Below, piece after piece: positions 39,066 to 49,780 of a stretch of 64,000 nucleotides of DNA; the first letter of the stretch is position 1; each line of letters begins with the position of its first letter. Origin of the DNA: Augochlora pura (Eukaryota > Arthropoda > Insecta > Hymenoptera > Halictidae); contig NC_135776.1 in NCBI RefSeq assembly GCF_028453695.1, positions 15,756,663 through 15,820,662 on the forward strand. Direction: 5' to 3'. Below the pieces are notes generated by a model, which was given only the letters and a program-made list of their open reading frames with translations, had not been told where the DNA came from and did not search any database. Position numbers and translations under genes: made by a program.

Positions 39066-39338
39066 TTAACCCCTTGCCGTACCATTTTCTTCTTGGTCAC
39101 AGTGGCAAGCAACTTTTCCATTGTAAGAATTTCTTAGAAATGTTGTATTTATTTTCTTAAAAAAATTTGTACTTATTGCATGTCTATATTTACTAGAATG
39201 ATTGAAATATTTACTTGTAATGTTAACTGCAAGTGGGCGGTATTTTATTTTATTTTTTTATTACGAAGAATAGTCATACTTACGAGGATATTGCTAGAAG
39301 CCTCTGTTATGAGTCTGACTCGCGCGACAAGGGGTTAA
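39066..39338. mobile_element. TTAA-flanked MITE, 273 bp
   Basis: TTAACCCCTTGccgtacc at the left and gcgcgacAAGGGGTTAA at the right. It has perfect TTAA flanks and inverted CCCCTTG ends. The right part shares gagtctgactcg with the neighbouring element at 40420. Confidence 0.75.
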
Positions 39339-40419
39339 TTTGATTAAATGATCGATGGAAAGAATTGAAAGCGCTAATCGATGAAGTTTATCGCCAATCT
39401 TCGTTTGGAAGGGATGACGAATTATTATTGACCTCTTATGGGGCTGAGTTTTGATGTAATTACTTTGAGGATTATCTTCGTCGTGTTTATTATTTTGTTA
39501 TATTTTTGTATTAGGGGTAGACGTTGGGGGATTAGAAAGATAATTTTGTATGGAAATATGTTTATTTGGAAGAGTTGGTTATTTGTACATATTTGTATTT
39601 ATTATCATATTAACTTACGACACTTTCATTTTTATTGGTTTCTATTAATTTATGATGCTTTGTTTCATTTTAAAATAAGTACACTTTTAAAATCAAATCA
39701 TGTAAACTATCAGGAATTAATCTGAAATTAAATAACGAACTGATAGTAGTAAATATGTTTCAATTGTTATTCTATTAATAAAAATCCACAGTCTCGTGTT
39801 TAATTATAATTGCTTATTATAACTTCGACGATGTTATAAAGATATACAATATTTTATTAAATATAAGTACATCTTTCGCGAACAATTTAATCTTTTTTCT
39901 CGAGCGTTTTCTTGATCTTTTCGTCTCAAGATTTATTCTTCCTTCGCCCACGCCAGAGCTTTTCGGTTTTTACACTCCATTTTTCATTAGTCTATCTTGA
40001 TAGCCTTCTCTTTTCATCCGTTCTTGGGCTTTCTTTGCACTCGCCTTGCTCTTGCTTTGCTCTTGCTTTGCTCTTGCCCGGCCTTTTTCAAGCCACCTAT
40101 TCTCGTACCCCATTTTTCTTGGGCTCTTTTAATTCTTCTCCTCCGTTGCTTGCCCCGTTTTACTACAACTTTTTTCTTCTCAACTTCTTTTTTACTTCAA
40201 CTTCTCCCGGTATAGTCTTCAACATTGCCGCCAACTTATCCTTACCGCCCTACCATTTCCGTCGTCACCCTTCCGTTTCAAAGAGACGTTTCTGCGAATT
40301 CTACGTTCCGTGAAACGGAGTCTTCCGAAATATAGAATCTAACAGGTTCTACGACAAAATGATTTATAATTGTTAATACGATCTTTCTTTAGCAACTTTA
40401 AAGAAATTTATTTACTATA
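39339..40419. other. Intronic noncoding between two related MITEs
   Basis: No exon recognised. 39890-40310 is pyrimidine-rich with four direct copies of ttgctcttgc near 40045-40075. Confidence 0.5.
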
Positions 40420-40633
40420 TTAACCCCTCGCAGTTACAGTGATTAAATAATTTTCGATTGGAATAATTTCTTGGAGGAGAATGAAAATTAATATTTATAG
40501 TGTGCTTTCACAAAGACAAAAAGACAGAATTTTATTTCGACTTAAAAAAAACGAAATAACATCCTTATTTAACAGGTTATTGTTAGAAATCATAATCACG
40601 AGTCAGGCTCGTCAAAGTACGGCAAGGGGTTCA
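40420..40633. mobile_element. TTAA-type MITE, 214 bp
   Basis: TTAACCCCTcgcag at the left; gtacggcAAGGGGTTca at the right, so the right TTAA has one substitution. It shares the sub-terminal cacgagtcaggctcg with the elements at 39066 and 12663. Confidence 0.65.
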
Positions 40634-40884
40634 TGCTCAGAGCCCACCGAACGATAAAATTACAATTAAATTGATTTCGTGTGCTTTAATTGATAAGAAT
40701 GACAATATCTGATTTATTTAGAATATCTACGTAGTTTTTGTTATAGTAGTTGTTCAAGCAATGACGTTTATGCAATAATTTTACATGAAATTGTCTTAAT
40801 TGTTATTATAGTGTAACTTTTGGATGAAAATCTGGTTGCTTGTTCGTGGTAGGTTCTTCTTCTTCATAGTTATTGTGATTCAGT

Positions 40885-41400
40885 TCAATTGCAAAATCGA
40901 ATTGATATTGTATTGAACTTGAAATTGAACTTGAAATTGAACTTGAAATTGAACTTGAAATTAAATTGATGTTGAATTTAAATCGAATTGAAATAGAATT
41001 GATGTTGAATTGATATTAAATTGATATCGAATTCAAATCGAATTGAAATCAAATTGATCTCGAATTTAATTTAAATTAAAGTGGAATTAAAATTGAACTA
41101 AAGTCGTAATAAAGTGGAATAAAATCGAATTGAAGTTGAAATTGAATTGATATTGAATTAATATCGTATTGATATTGAATTGAAATTGAGTTGAAATCAA
41201 ATTAAAATTGAGTTGAAATCAAATTGAAATTGAATTGAAATCAAATTGAAATTGAATTAAAATCAAATTAAAATCGAATCTAAGTCAAATTAAAGTCAAA
41301 TTAAAGTGAAATTGAAATCAAATTAAAGTGAAATTGAAATCAAATTAAAGTCGAACTAAAATCAAATGAAATCGATCGAAATCCAATAAAAATTGAAATT
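40885..41400. repeat. Minisatellite (aattgaaatcaaattgaaat)
   Basis: About 500 bp of 10-12 bp half-units such as gaaattgaact, aaattgatatc and aattaaagtcg. Confidence 0.85.
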
Positions 41401-41416
41401 CCCGTACGCGTCTTTC

Positions 41417-41431
41417 GGAACACCCCGTATA
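41417..41431. mobile_element. Isolated transposon end (ggaacaccccgtata)
   Basis: The complement is tatacggggtgttcc, similar to the ends at 20574, 45419 and 45932. It follows the minisatellite directly. No left partner was found. Confidence 0.4.
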
Positions 41432-42444
41432 AGCATCGTTCGACGATTTGCCCGCGCGAGGACGTCGTTTCACGTGTTCAGAAGTATCCGTACAACCGAA
41501 ACTAGCCAACAAAGGCGTTAGAAAGTCCGGGTTGGCAGTTACCAGGTTGGACCGTTAAAGAGCCTCTAAGACAAGTCCTCCTCGGGAGGCCCGGCCTAAT
41601 TGCTCTCCGACCCACGTTTTCGCGGGTAGGCCCGGCCAAGGTGACAAAAGCTTTCACGCTCGAACTTGTAATAAAAATGGGGGAAACGCGGCAGCGGCGG
41701 TTCACCTTTGGACTCTACCGTGGGCCCTCTTGCCCCCCGCCCCCCCCCCCCCCCCCCCCGTTCGATATCCGCAAGTTTCCAAGCATCGTAAATCTCGTCC
41801 CTGCGACCTGGGACCCTTTTCGGAATCTACCTGCGAGTAGTTTCTATTAGCGGATTCTTGAATAACCGTGTTGGCGTTTCCTATGGAGCGCCGCGCGGCT
41901 CTTGAAAACGCTCGAACACACAGCGACTTTGGTATAGCCGTGGCCTTCACCGGCTAATTAATTGGTACCGATAGGCTCGTTTATGGGGGTCGTGGCAAAG
42001 GAACGGCGAAGCGGCTGTAGTCTATTAACCCTTTGCACGCGAACGTAGCTCGGTAATATTGGCGGAGGAATTGCTTAAAATACTATGAGATACTACTTCA
42101 AATAATAAAATAATAATCATAAAAACAGTGTGCTGAATTTCGATGAATAAAGTATTCCATATTGTGGCAATCCTTTGTGACAAATTAATTTTTATTTTAA
42201 TAACGCACGGCGTTAAAAGTCTTTCATTTGGCGATAATGAATTAAGTAAATCAAATACTCCGATAGCATAAATATTTTCGGTGTTTTTCTAATGTTAATA
42301 ATATAAAAATACTACTCGATGTATTATGTGATTTTGCAACGAATCAAATATTTTATTCTCAAAAGTATGTTAATTGTTAACCACGTGTTCAACAATCTAA
42401 CGCAAAGGGAACACACCGACGACAGATCTGTCAGCCGCAGAGTG

Positions 42445-42476
<32 letters not shown>

Positions 42477-43057
42477 GTGAGTCCGGTTCCTAAAAATTGC
42501 ACTTTGCTGGTACAATATGGCCACTTCGAAATGCAATTTCAATCGCATCGTAACTCCGCACAAAGGGCGGAGAACATTGCCGGCGTGGCTGCGTTGGTCG
42601 TCAACGTGTTAAAACGACTCATTGTCCGACGAATCTATTCATCATCTGTTTACGATAGAAGGAAACACGTTTTACTATTGCTAGCATCGACCGGCGAGAC
42701 ATTTATTTTTCTTTTTTCCTGTTTTCTTTTTCTTTTTACCGAGCTTCGAAGCCGGTGCTTCCAACCCTTCCAGGGGTTGGAACAGGGAAAACCGGATTAA
42801 CCGTTTCCAGCAGGATTTCCTTCGGCTGCGCTCGTGCGACCAAGTTCTCAGAGAAAAATGTCTGCCACGTTGCGACCACCTAGAGAAATGTCAGTGAACT
42901 TTTATCAATTTTTCGCTGGAGCTTTTACATCGCGAGAAATCAAAAATGTTTGAAAATATAAATTGATCCAAGATAGATCAGAGCTTGTAATTTAATTATT
43001 ATGTCTCGTAACGAAGAATATTTTACATTCTTCCAAATGCTAAAAAATTCAGTATAT
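41432..43057. other. Intronic noncoding; C20 run and (GA)n
   Basis: A run of 20 C lies at 41740-41759, preceded by C6. A MITE left end TTAACCCTTTGCACGCGAAC lies at 42025-42044. (GA)n lies at 42445-42470. No exon recognised. Confidence 0.6.
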
Positions 43058-43527
43058 TTTAATAAATTTCAATAAGAAAGCAGCTTTGTATTTTTAATAA
43101 TTGTAAAGTAAGGAATTTGGGATAATTAAGCCGAGTATGCTACGTTCAGTATTAAAGATTATTGTCGTAGATTATAGATCTGGAAGAAAGTAGTATTAAT
43201 TAAGGGACATTTATTTATTTATATCCCTTAATTAAGGGATATTTAAGTTTGTGCAACAAGGATCCTTTTCAATTCATGTTCGTAATTTTTAGTTAGCATA
43301 ATAGAAATACAACTGATAAATATCGAATAGCTTTTTAAACAAATTTTAATAAAAAAGCATCTTTATATTCTCAATAATCATAAAATAGAAAACTGTGAAT
43401 AATTAAACCGCGAACATGCTACGCCTAGTATTAAATATTATTGTCATAAACCTGGAAAAAAGTAGTATTAATTAAGGAACGTGCAACGAGGATCTGTTGT
43501 AACCAATGTCCGTAACTTTTTGTTCGC
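43058..43527. repeat. Diverged duplication reaching the exon 4 acceptor
   Basis: Copy 1, from 43058 to about 43293, and copy 2, from 43339 to 43527, share cataagaaagca-like starts, gctacgttcagtatta, gaaagtagtattaattaagg, then gtgcaacaaggatc and gttcgtaattttt. Copy 2 ends in the functional acceptor. Copy 1 has an extra 22-bp palindrome (43221-43242). Confidence 0.75.
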
Positions 43528-43529
43528 AG

Positions 43530-43675
43530 AGTACAAATTCTCGATGTACACGCCGAGCATGATCGCGGCCGCGAGCGTTGCGGCTGCTCTTCATGGTCTC
43601 GATTGGACTGGGAAGAGCGGTTACGGGCTGGCCGGCCTCCTCGTCGAGCTTACACGCATCACGGCTATCGAACAG
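43530..43675 (+). CDS. CycD: Cyclin D, exon 4 (C-terminal cyclin fold)
   Basis: This 146-nt internal exon lies between the acceptor TTGTTCGCAG (ends 43529) and the donor CAG|GTTTGT (43676). With the G carried over from exon 3 it reads EYKFSMYTPSM, IAAASVAAALHGL, DWTGKSGYGLAGLL, VELTRITAIEQ. The SMYTPSMIAAASVAAAL helix matches the PPSMVAAGSVVAAV helix of cyclin D1. Splicing 30684 to 43530 keeps the frame (SAR-E-YKFS), which is strong evidence that both exons belong to one transcript. The exon ends in phase 0, equivalent to the human exon 4 end that carries the well-known G870A splice variant. The 50 nt before the acceptor are a diverged copy of sequence about 280 bp upstream. Confidence 0.95.
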
Positions 43676-43885
43676 GTTTGTCCTCTTGATATTATTACCA
43701 GAAAAAAGCCTAGAATAAAATGCCAGTGTCAAGGAATAGGTTTAATCGTACCCTGATTCGCACCCGGTTTACGTAAGCAGGTTTCAAGCGCGGATTGCGA
43801 CTCCGCCGTGGATCGAGCATTATAGTTACATGGTTTAAAGAACCTTCGTATCCTGCGACAGCAATATTTTAATATCGAACGCTAA

Positions 43886-44195
43886 AAGATTATTGGAATG
43901 TTTGTGCAACCGGAAAGTTTCGGATCGTGTCGTTAATTAATTATTTTGATCATTTGTTTGACTGATTTATACGTGATATTAGAATCGACTAGCTAGTACA
44001 TTCAACATTAATAAATTTTTAATAGTTTCTAGTAAAAATTATTTTCTAAAAATCATTGAAATATTCATGCAACTGGACAGTTTCAAATCGTAACAATAAT
44101 TAAATTCAATAATTTATTCTACTAACTTATACGTGATGTTGAAATCGAGTGGCTAGTACACGTTAATAAATTTTCAATAGTTTCTAGTCATCTAA
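43886..44195. repeat. Tandem duplication, 160-bp offset, in cyclin D intron 4
   Basis: gcaaccggaaagtttcggat, then acttatacgtgatattagaa, ctagctagtaca, attaataaatttttaatag and tttctagt occur in the same order in 43886-44035 and 44046-44195. Confidence 0.8.
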
Positions 44196-44779
44196 ATAAA
44201 TTAGTATAGAACAACACAGCACAATCCTCAACTAAATCACTAAATTTAAATAAAAAATAACTATTACTACAAAATTTTTAATAATAAAGTCACAGAGACT
44301 AGATCTCCCCTGAAACAACCCCCATAGATAAAGACAAGGATTGCAACTGGAATTTCGTTTACTATAATCAGTGGTTAATCTGTCAATAGTTTAGCAACTA
44401 AATAATAGTTCAGGAGCTACTGCATAGGTTAAAGTATTGATAGTATAAAGTATATTATATTGATGAAAGGAGTAGACGAAAAGTCGATGCGTCGAAATGG
44501 GAAATTAAGTTCGGTGGCGACCTATGACCTCGAGATCGATTACGTTTCCCACGAGTGGAATTGTCGGTCGGTTCTTAGGAAGCGTCGACGGCCCCGGATC
44601 ATGAATGAGAATGCAGGTGGCCAGACAGAGTTCCGAGGAAGAGCTTCCTGCTTCTAAATACATGCGGCTGCCGCAAAATATTGCGCTCGGCAGGCCGTGG
44701 ACCCCATGCCGAGCCATTCACGCGTCTCGCGTGCACTTTATTCGCGTTCGCCGCATTATGAATGTATAGTCTGTATAGT
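44196..44779. other. Intronic noncoding
   Basis: No feature seen. Confidence 0.5.
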
Positions 44780-44889
44780 CTGCTCTCTCTCTCTCTTTCT
44801 CTTTCTGTCTCTCTGTCTGCCTCTATTTCTTTCTCTCTCTCGCTGTCTCTATTTCTCACTGTCTTTCTTTCTCTTTCTCTCTCTGCCTT

Positions 44890-44936
<47 letters not shown>

Positions 44937-45080
44937 TTTTCTGTCTTTCTCTCTCTTTCTCCGCGCATTTCTCTCTGTCACACACTCCGTCTCAGTCCTC
45001 CTTTCTCTCTCTCTCCGCCCGCTCTGCCTCTTCTTTCCCTCTCTCTCGACACACTCTCTCCCTTTCTTTCTCCCGTAAAC
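44780..45080. repeat. (CT)n-rich tract in cyclin D intron 4
   Basis: Pure (CT)n at about 44898-44934, with degenerate CTCTTTCT words on either side. Confidence 0.85.
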
Positions 45081-45418
45081 ATGTGCCCGACACCTGCTAC
45101 GGCTCCTCATCGAGATTTTTTGCGCGACGTCTTCACTGGATTCGCGAATGATCCCTCCTCGCGTCCGTTTCGACGATCTCTCCTCTCTTCGCTCCTCTTC
45201 AATGGCAAGAAGACATCCAATGACTTTCGTCGGCACTCCACGGCCCCTTTGCGCTTTCACGGTCATCCGGTTTGCCAGAAAATCGATCCCAGTCTCGTTT
45301 ATGCCGCTTTTCTAGTTAACGATACATTCGCGACACGATAGCGATCGTTGTTAACTTGTTCGAGCACCTTTAAGCGTTCATGGTGGTTGTTAATGTGAGG
45401 AGATGTAGGGTGAAACGG

Positions 45419-45933
45419 ATATAGGGTGTTCTGTAGCGTGAGAATTTTTTTGGCAGTAGACTCTATGCAGGGGAAATATTGCATTTAAATATGTGACGAT
45501 GGGTAATATTGTTATATGTATTGTGTGAGAAGGTGTAATAATATTATATGTATTGTATAATAATAGGTGACAATATTGTGTATGTGTATTGTATATAAAT
45601 GTACGATAGTAATATGTAGATTATATGACGATACATGGCAATATTGTCTTTGTATGTTATATAGTAATATTTAATTATGTCATATAGATTATTTAACAAT
45701 ATATAACAATGTTATATATATTATATAATACTGTGTGACAGTATTATATAATATTACGTAACAATATTGCATATATTATATAACACTATCTAATATCATA
45801 TATATTACAGAGCAATATATAACAATATTTTATGTATATTATATTACAATACAAGGCAGTATATATATAGTAATATTTATTGTCTTGTTTGGCGTAACTT
45901 TACAGTTATGTTACACTACAGAACACCCTATAT
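45419..45933. mobile_element. Inverted-repeat transposon, about 515 bp, with a satellite interior
   Basis: Left end atatagggtgttctgtagcg (45419-45438) and right end, read inverted, atatagggtgttctgtagtg (45914-45933). The ends match 19 of 20 bases and continue weakly. TA lies outside both. The interior is AT-rich, with recurring aatattNtatatRtattRta words and no transposase frame. Confidence 0.7.
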
Positions 45934-46327
45934 ATTATCGGAAATTACTTATACTTCTCGCAATTAATTTCATAGTAATTATGAGAGACTGCTAAATAGA
46001 TACTATACATATATTATACCTTAGAAACCAAAAAAGATATTAGAATGACACTCGATTTCTATAAATAGCTAATCATTAAGGAACATTACATATTTACGAA
46101 AAAGATCACCATTTCATTTTTGATAATTTTTTTCACGGTATAATAACCGAGAATTACCAGTGCAAAAATCCTAAATGAAATAATTACAATTTAAGACCTT
46201 TGCACCGGAAATGTTCAATTATTATATTGAATAAAATTATGAAAAACAGAATGGTGACCTTTCTTATTACACCTGTCGATTCAGTTGTAAAAGCACGAAC
46301 CTAACGATCTCCATTTTCAAAATTACA

Positions 46328-46756
46328 GGACTATCTCCAAGGCTGTCTGGAGCAGATCGAGGAGATGGTGTCCCAGGCGCACGTGGACGCGGAAGCCGGC
46401 AACGGTCACCAGGTGTCCGGTGGCAATGTAACAGGTGGACAACAGCAGAGGCCTCTGGGGGACGAGATGATCAGCCAGGAGAAGCTCCTGGAGCACGAGA
46501 AGGCGGGCACGCCGACCGACGTGAGGGATGTCCATTTTTGAGAGACGCCGCTGAGGGAAACTCTGGCCAGGGTGACTCTCTGCTGAGCCTAGAGGCCGAG
46601 GCCGAACGTTTAGCCAGCAGCGACGACGAGGCTGATCTTGGACCCGCGGCCACCAAGAGGAAGAAGCTAAACGAGGGGGAGGAGGAGGAGAAGAAAGAAG
46701 AGGAGGACGAACAGCAAGTTGAGCTCGAGCGAAACGAAACGCGCACAGACTCCTGA
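46328..46756 (+). other. Second open frame over cyclin D exon 5 and start of 3' UTR
   Basis: Reading one base earlier than cyclin D, codons stay open from 46328 to the TGA at 46754-46756 (142 codons). The part after the cyclin D stop is strikingly protein-like: GDSLLSLEAEAERLASSDDE, a basic KRKKL cluster, then a Glu/Lys-rich tail ending RNETRTDS. The two frames touch at T5 (46535-46539), so one extra T would join DVHF to this tail. It could be chance in a GC/GA-rich stretch, a 3' UTR read-through extension, or a homopolymer error. No independent start codon context supports it as a separate gene. Confidence 0.3.
46329..46541 (+). CDS. CycD: Cyclin D, exon 5 (C-terminus and stop)
   Basis: This is the terminal coding exon, 70 codons plus TGA (46539-46541), after the acceptor AATTACAG. 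It begins DYLQGCLEQIEEMVSQAHVDAEAG, the last helix of the second cyclin fold. A Gln/Gly-rich linker (GGNVTGGQQQRP) and an acidic stretch (ISQEKLLEHEKAG) follow. The end TPTDVRDVHF matches TPTDVRDVDI at the end of vertebrate cyclin D1, where Thr286 is phosphorylated by GSK3-beta for nuclear export and turnover; the equivalent Thr and Pro are present here. The visible protein is 239 aa, or about 311 aa with a 72-codon exon 2, close to the 289-295 aa of vertebrate D cyclins. Intron 4 is 2.65 kb (43676-46328). A second frame is open through the whole exon and beyond the stop. Confidence 0.95.
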   Translation, partial: DYLQGCLEQIEEMVSQAHVDAEAGNGHQVSGGNVTGGQQQRPLGDEMISQEKLLEHEKAGTPTDVRDVHF

Positions 46757-46796
46757 ACGCGAGGGAAGAAGAAGGAAGAGATAGAGAGGGAGGGGA

Positions 46797-46847
<51 letters not shown>

Positions 46848-47107
46848 GAGAGGAAAGGAAGATCGATCCAAAATCAATCGCACACACACACGTCTTTTGT
46901 TCCCCGAAGCGGGATGAAGAGGAAACCGTCGATATTTTTTAGTTCCGTGATCCACTGTGAGGGGCTCGTGGATCAAGAACAGTTCGCCTCAGCCACGGCC
47001 CCCGTGTTACGTTTATCATTTTTTTGTTCATTATTATTTTGTTTAAATCCGAGGGTATAGAAACGATCGTAGGCGAGGTTTTAGAGAATGCTGAAGAATG
47101 AAAGAGA

Positions 47108-47160
<53 letters not shown>

Positions 47161-49254
47161 GTTCGGTAGATTAGTTTTACTCGAGAGTGCTACGGGAGAT
47201 GCGTGTTCGCAAGGTCCCGAATCGATCATGGTCCCGTCGGATCGGTATCTTTGGTCGCAGAAAAATGGACACCAGGTCCGAGCCGTTGTTCAGACGTTCG
47301 CGCGCGCGCGAGATAGGACCTCGCCGAGAGGCGGGGGTCACCGTGGTCGAAAAAACGTATCTCGAAATCCGTCCGGGATCATGACTCTTGAGGGACCTCT
47401 CCTTCTTTTTATAATTTTGCTCATTCGACGCGGCCGATCGAGATCTCCAGCGATCGGAGACGCTGCTCGCCGACCGCGATTTCTTCGGCTACCGATCGAA
47501 CCTCTTTCGCACGATGAAGAAACCCGTTGAATTCGGCACCGAGAGTGTCTTCGGAGGCGTGCACAGTCCTTCCTGGACCGAAGAGAGGAGAAAATTGGTG
47601 GAACGGCGACGATAATGTCCGCGTAATTGCCACCTGTCGCGACGTTACGACGCTCGGAATATATAAAGTGTTTCGACTTTCACGTCGGCGAGGATCATTC
47701 TCGCCGGCTTTCCAACGACTCTTCGAGAGGGTTGGTCGATCGGGAAGAAATCGGTCGGAGGCGAACGTGGAAAGTTGTTCGGACGTGTCCACTTGGTCCT
47801 CGATTGGCGAGGCAGGCTTCTAAGCAACAACGCTGTGCTTGTAAAGATAAAATCGCAGCGGTCTGTCTCGTTAGACAAACGATAACTGCGTAACTCCTGT
47901 TATTCTACTCTACTATACTCCTGTTACAAAAGAATGCACGTTTCTATTTGAAACATGTCCACCGTCTCGATGTAAATTACAATGGAAATGCAGTCCGCGA
48001 GAAGAAGAAAATTGGAACAGTATCGTGCGTTCGTCGAACCCCGAAGTTGGACGGAGACCGTCGGAACGACGTTCGAGTGTAAAGGAGGTTACGTGGAATT
48101 TTCGTCGAGCCGAGAATCATAGAGGATAGGGAGAAGCACCTGTGGAACAACGATGACAGTCCAGCGTCTCCGAGGCGGCCGGAAGCCGAGAGTTGGCCTT
48201 CGACGGCGGCGGATAGAGAGCAGAGTTGCAGCGGAGAAGAAACCGGGAGGAGTCGAACAGAGGACGCGTGCTGTTGGGGGAAGGCAATGCAATACGCTTT
48301 ACGCATCTATTTACGTAATAGAGTTATACACTTAATTTTTAGACAGACGACTAACGAAACTACCACGCCGACCGCGATCGCGAAACGACGGCGAAGAAGA
48401 ACAGAAAAACAAACGTGAACGTTTTCCCCCGTCCCTGGACGAGGGGAATTAAAAGAATACGGGGTGGGGGGAAGAATGGAAGGAGGTGGAACACGGGTCT
48501 GCTACTACCCACCCCCCTGTGAAGAAGAGAGAAACGGTGTAGTGAAGACCGAGTATGTGGAGGGGAGGGTGCGAGAGAAAATTGCGAGAAAAAAAAACGA
48601 GAAAAAATGCACATAGTCATGTCGAGTCACTTTAGTGTTTTGTACATAGGTATACATATGAGAAAAATGAATATATATATAATTATATATACATATATAT
48701 ATATATGTATACAAATACATATATGCACGGGATATACGTGGGAGCGAGCGAGAGAGTGAGAGAAAGATAAAGAGAGAGAGCGAGAGAGAGATAGGATACC
48801 GTAAAGAGAATGTAACCGCGAGGTTGTGTGAAGATTTCGTGAGCGTGAGACGTTGCTATAGAAGAACGATAGTCCCACTTTTTGTATCAACGCTAATTGT
48901 TTATCCAAATGGTTTACCGCGGAGCGACGTTGCGGCCCATCGCTTATTCCAGTCGGTTCCTAAGGTCGGCCGCGACACTCCCGCGTACCCTAATCGTCAC
49001 GTGTACGTGTGTGTCGGTCTGTGTGTGATGAGATACTGTATGTGTGCGTACTCGCGCGTGTATAAACGGGCCAGGCGAGTGCTTGGAATGATCGGCGTCA
49101 GCGACTGCTTCTATAAATTGTATCACGGCGAATTGTCCGGGCGCGGATCGACCATAATTCTGGATCGTTGGAAGTTTAGGCTGCTTTGAGCCTGTGGGTT
49201 ACTTCAGCCCACGGCTGGGCCAAGCTTAGAGCCACTTGAGAGCTTACAGCTGTT
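46542..49254 (+). other. Probable 3' UTR and flank of cyclin D
   Basis: This GC-richer, non-repetitive sequence directly follows the cyclin D stop. It holds (GA)n tracts at 46776-46852 and 47101-47158, and an AT stretch at 48655-48725. A perfect Pumilio-type element TGTACATA sits at 48641-48648. No strong AATAAA was seen close to the stop; an ATTAAA occurs near 48447. The extent of the UTR is an inference. No further coding exon is recognised. Confidence 0.4.
48641..48648 (+). promoter_or_regulatory. Pumilio-type 3' UTR element
   Basis: TGTACATA fits the UGUANAUA recognition sequence of Pumilio proteins exactly. It lies 2.1 kb after the cyclin D stop, so it counts only if the 3' UTR is that long. 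Confidence 0.3.
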
Positions 49255-49264
49255 TTGAAACCTG

Positions 49265-49780
49265 ATCTAGACCAAGATCTAAGCTAGGCAAAGGAATACT
49301 AAATCAAGATTTAAACTAGGTCAAGGTCTAAATTAAATTGAGATTTAAGCTAGACCAATGTCTAGACTAAAGTCAAGATTTAAGCTAAACTGAGATCTAA
49401 GTTGGATCAAAATTTAAGGTAGACCATAAAGCTAGACTAAAATCTAATTTAAATGAAGAAGTTGGACTTAGATCTAAGCTAAACCAAGATCGAAGCTAAA
49501 TCAAGATCTAAGCTTAATCAAAATCTGAGCTAGACCAAGATCTAAGCTAAATCAAGATTGAAGTTAAATGAAAGTCTAAGCTAGACCAAGACCTAAGCTA
49601 AACTAAGATCTAAGCTAAACAAAGTCTCAGTTAAACCAAGACTTAAGCTAAACCAAGATCAAAGTCGAACCTCGATAAGCTGTAGACAAGGATTTAAACT
49701 TGACGAAGATTCAAGCCAGGCAAAGAGTTAAGCTAGACAGAAATTCAAGCTAAACAAAGATCCATATTAGACCAAGGTCA
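49265..49780. repeat. Minisatellite, about 17-bp unit (agatctaagctaaaccaag)
   Basis: Some 28 degenerate units such as aagatctaagctaaacc, most regular at 49460-49660. Confidence 0.85.

Noticed and set aside
44697..45341. 214-codon + frame in intron 4
   Set aside because: CT-tract artefact lying between proven exons 4 and 5.
46323..46976. 217-codon minus-strand frame
   Set aside because: Antisense shadow of cyclin D exon 5 and the GA repeat after it.
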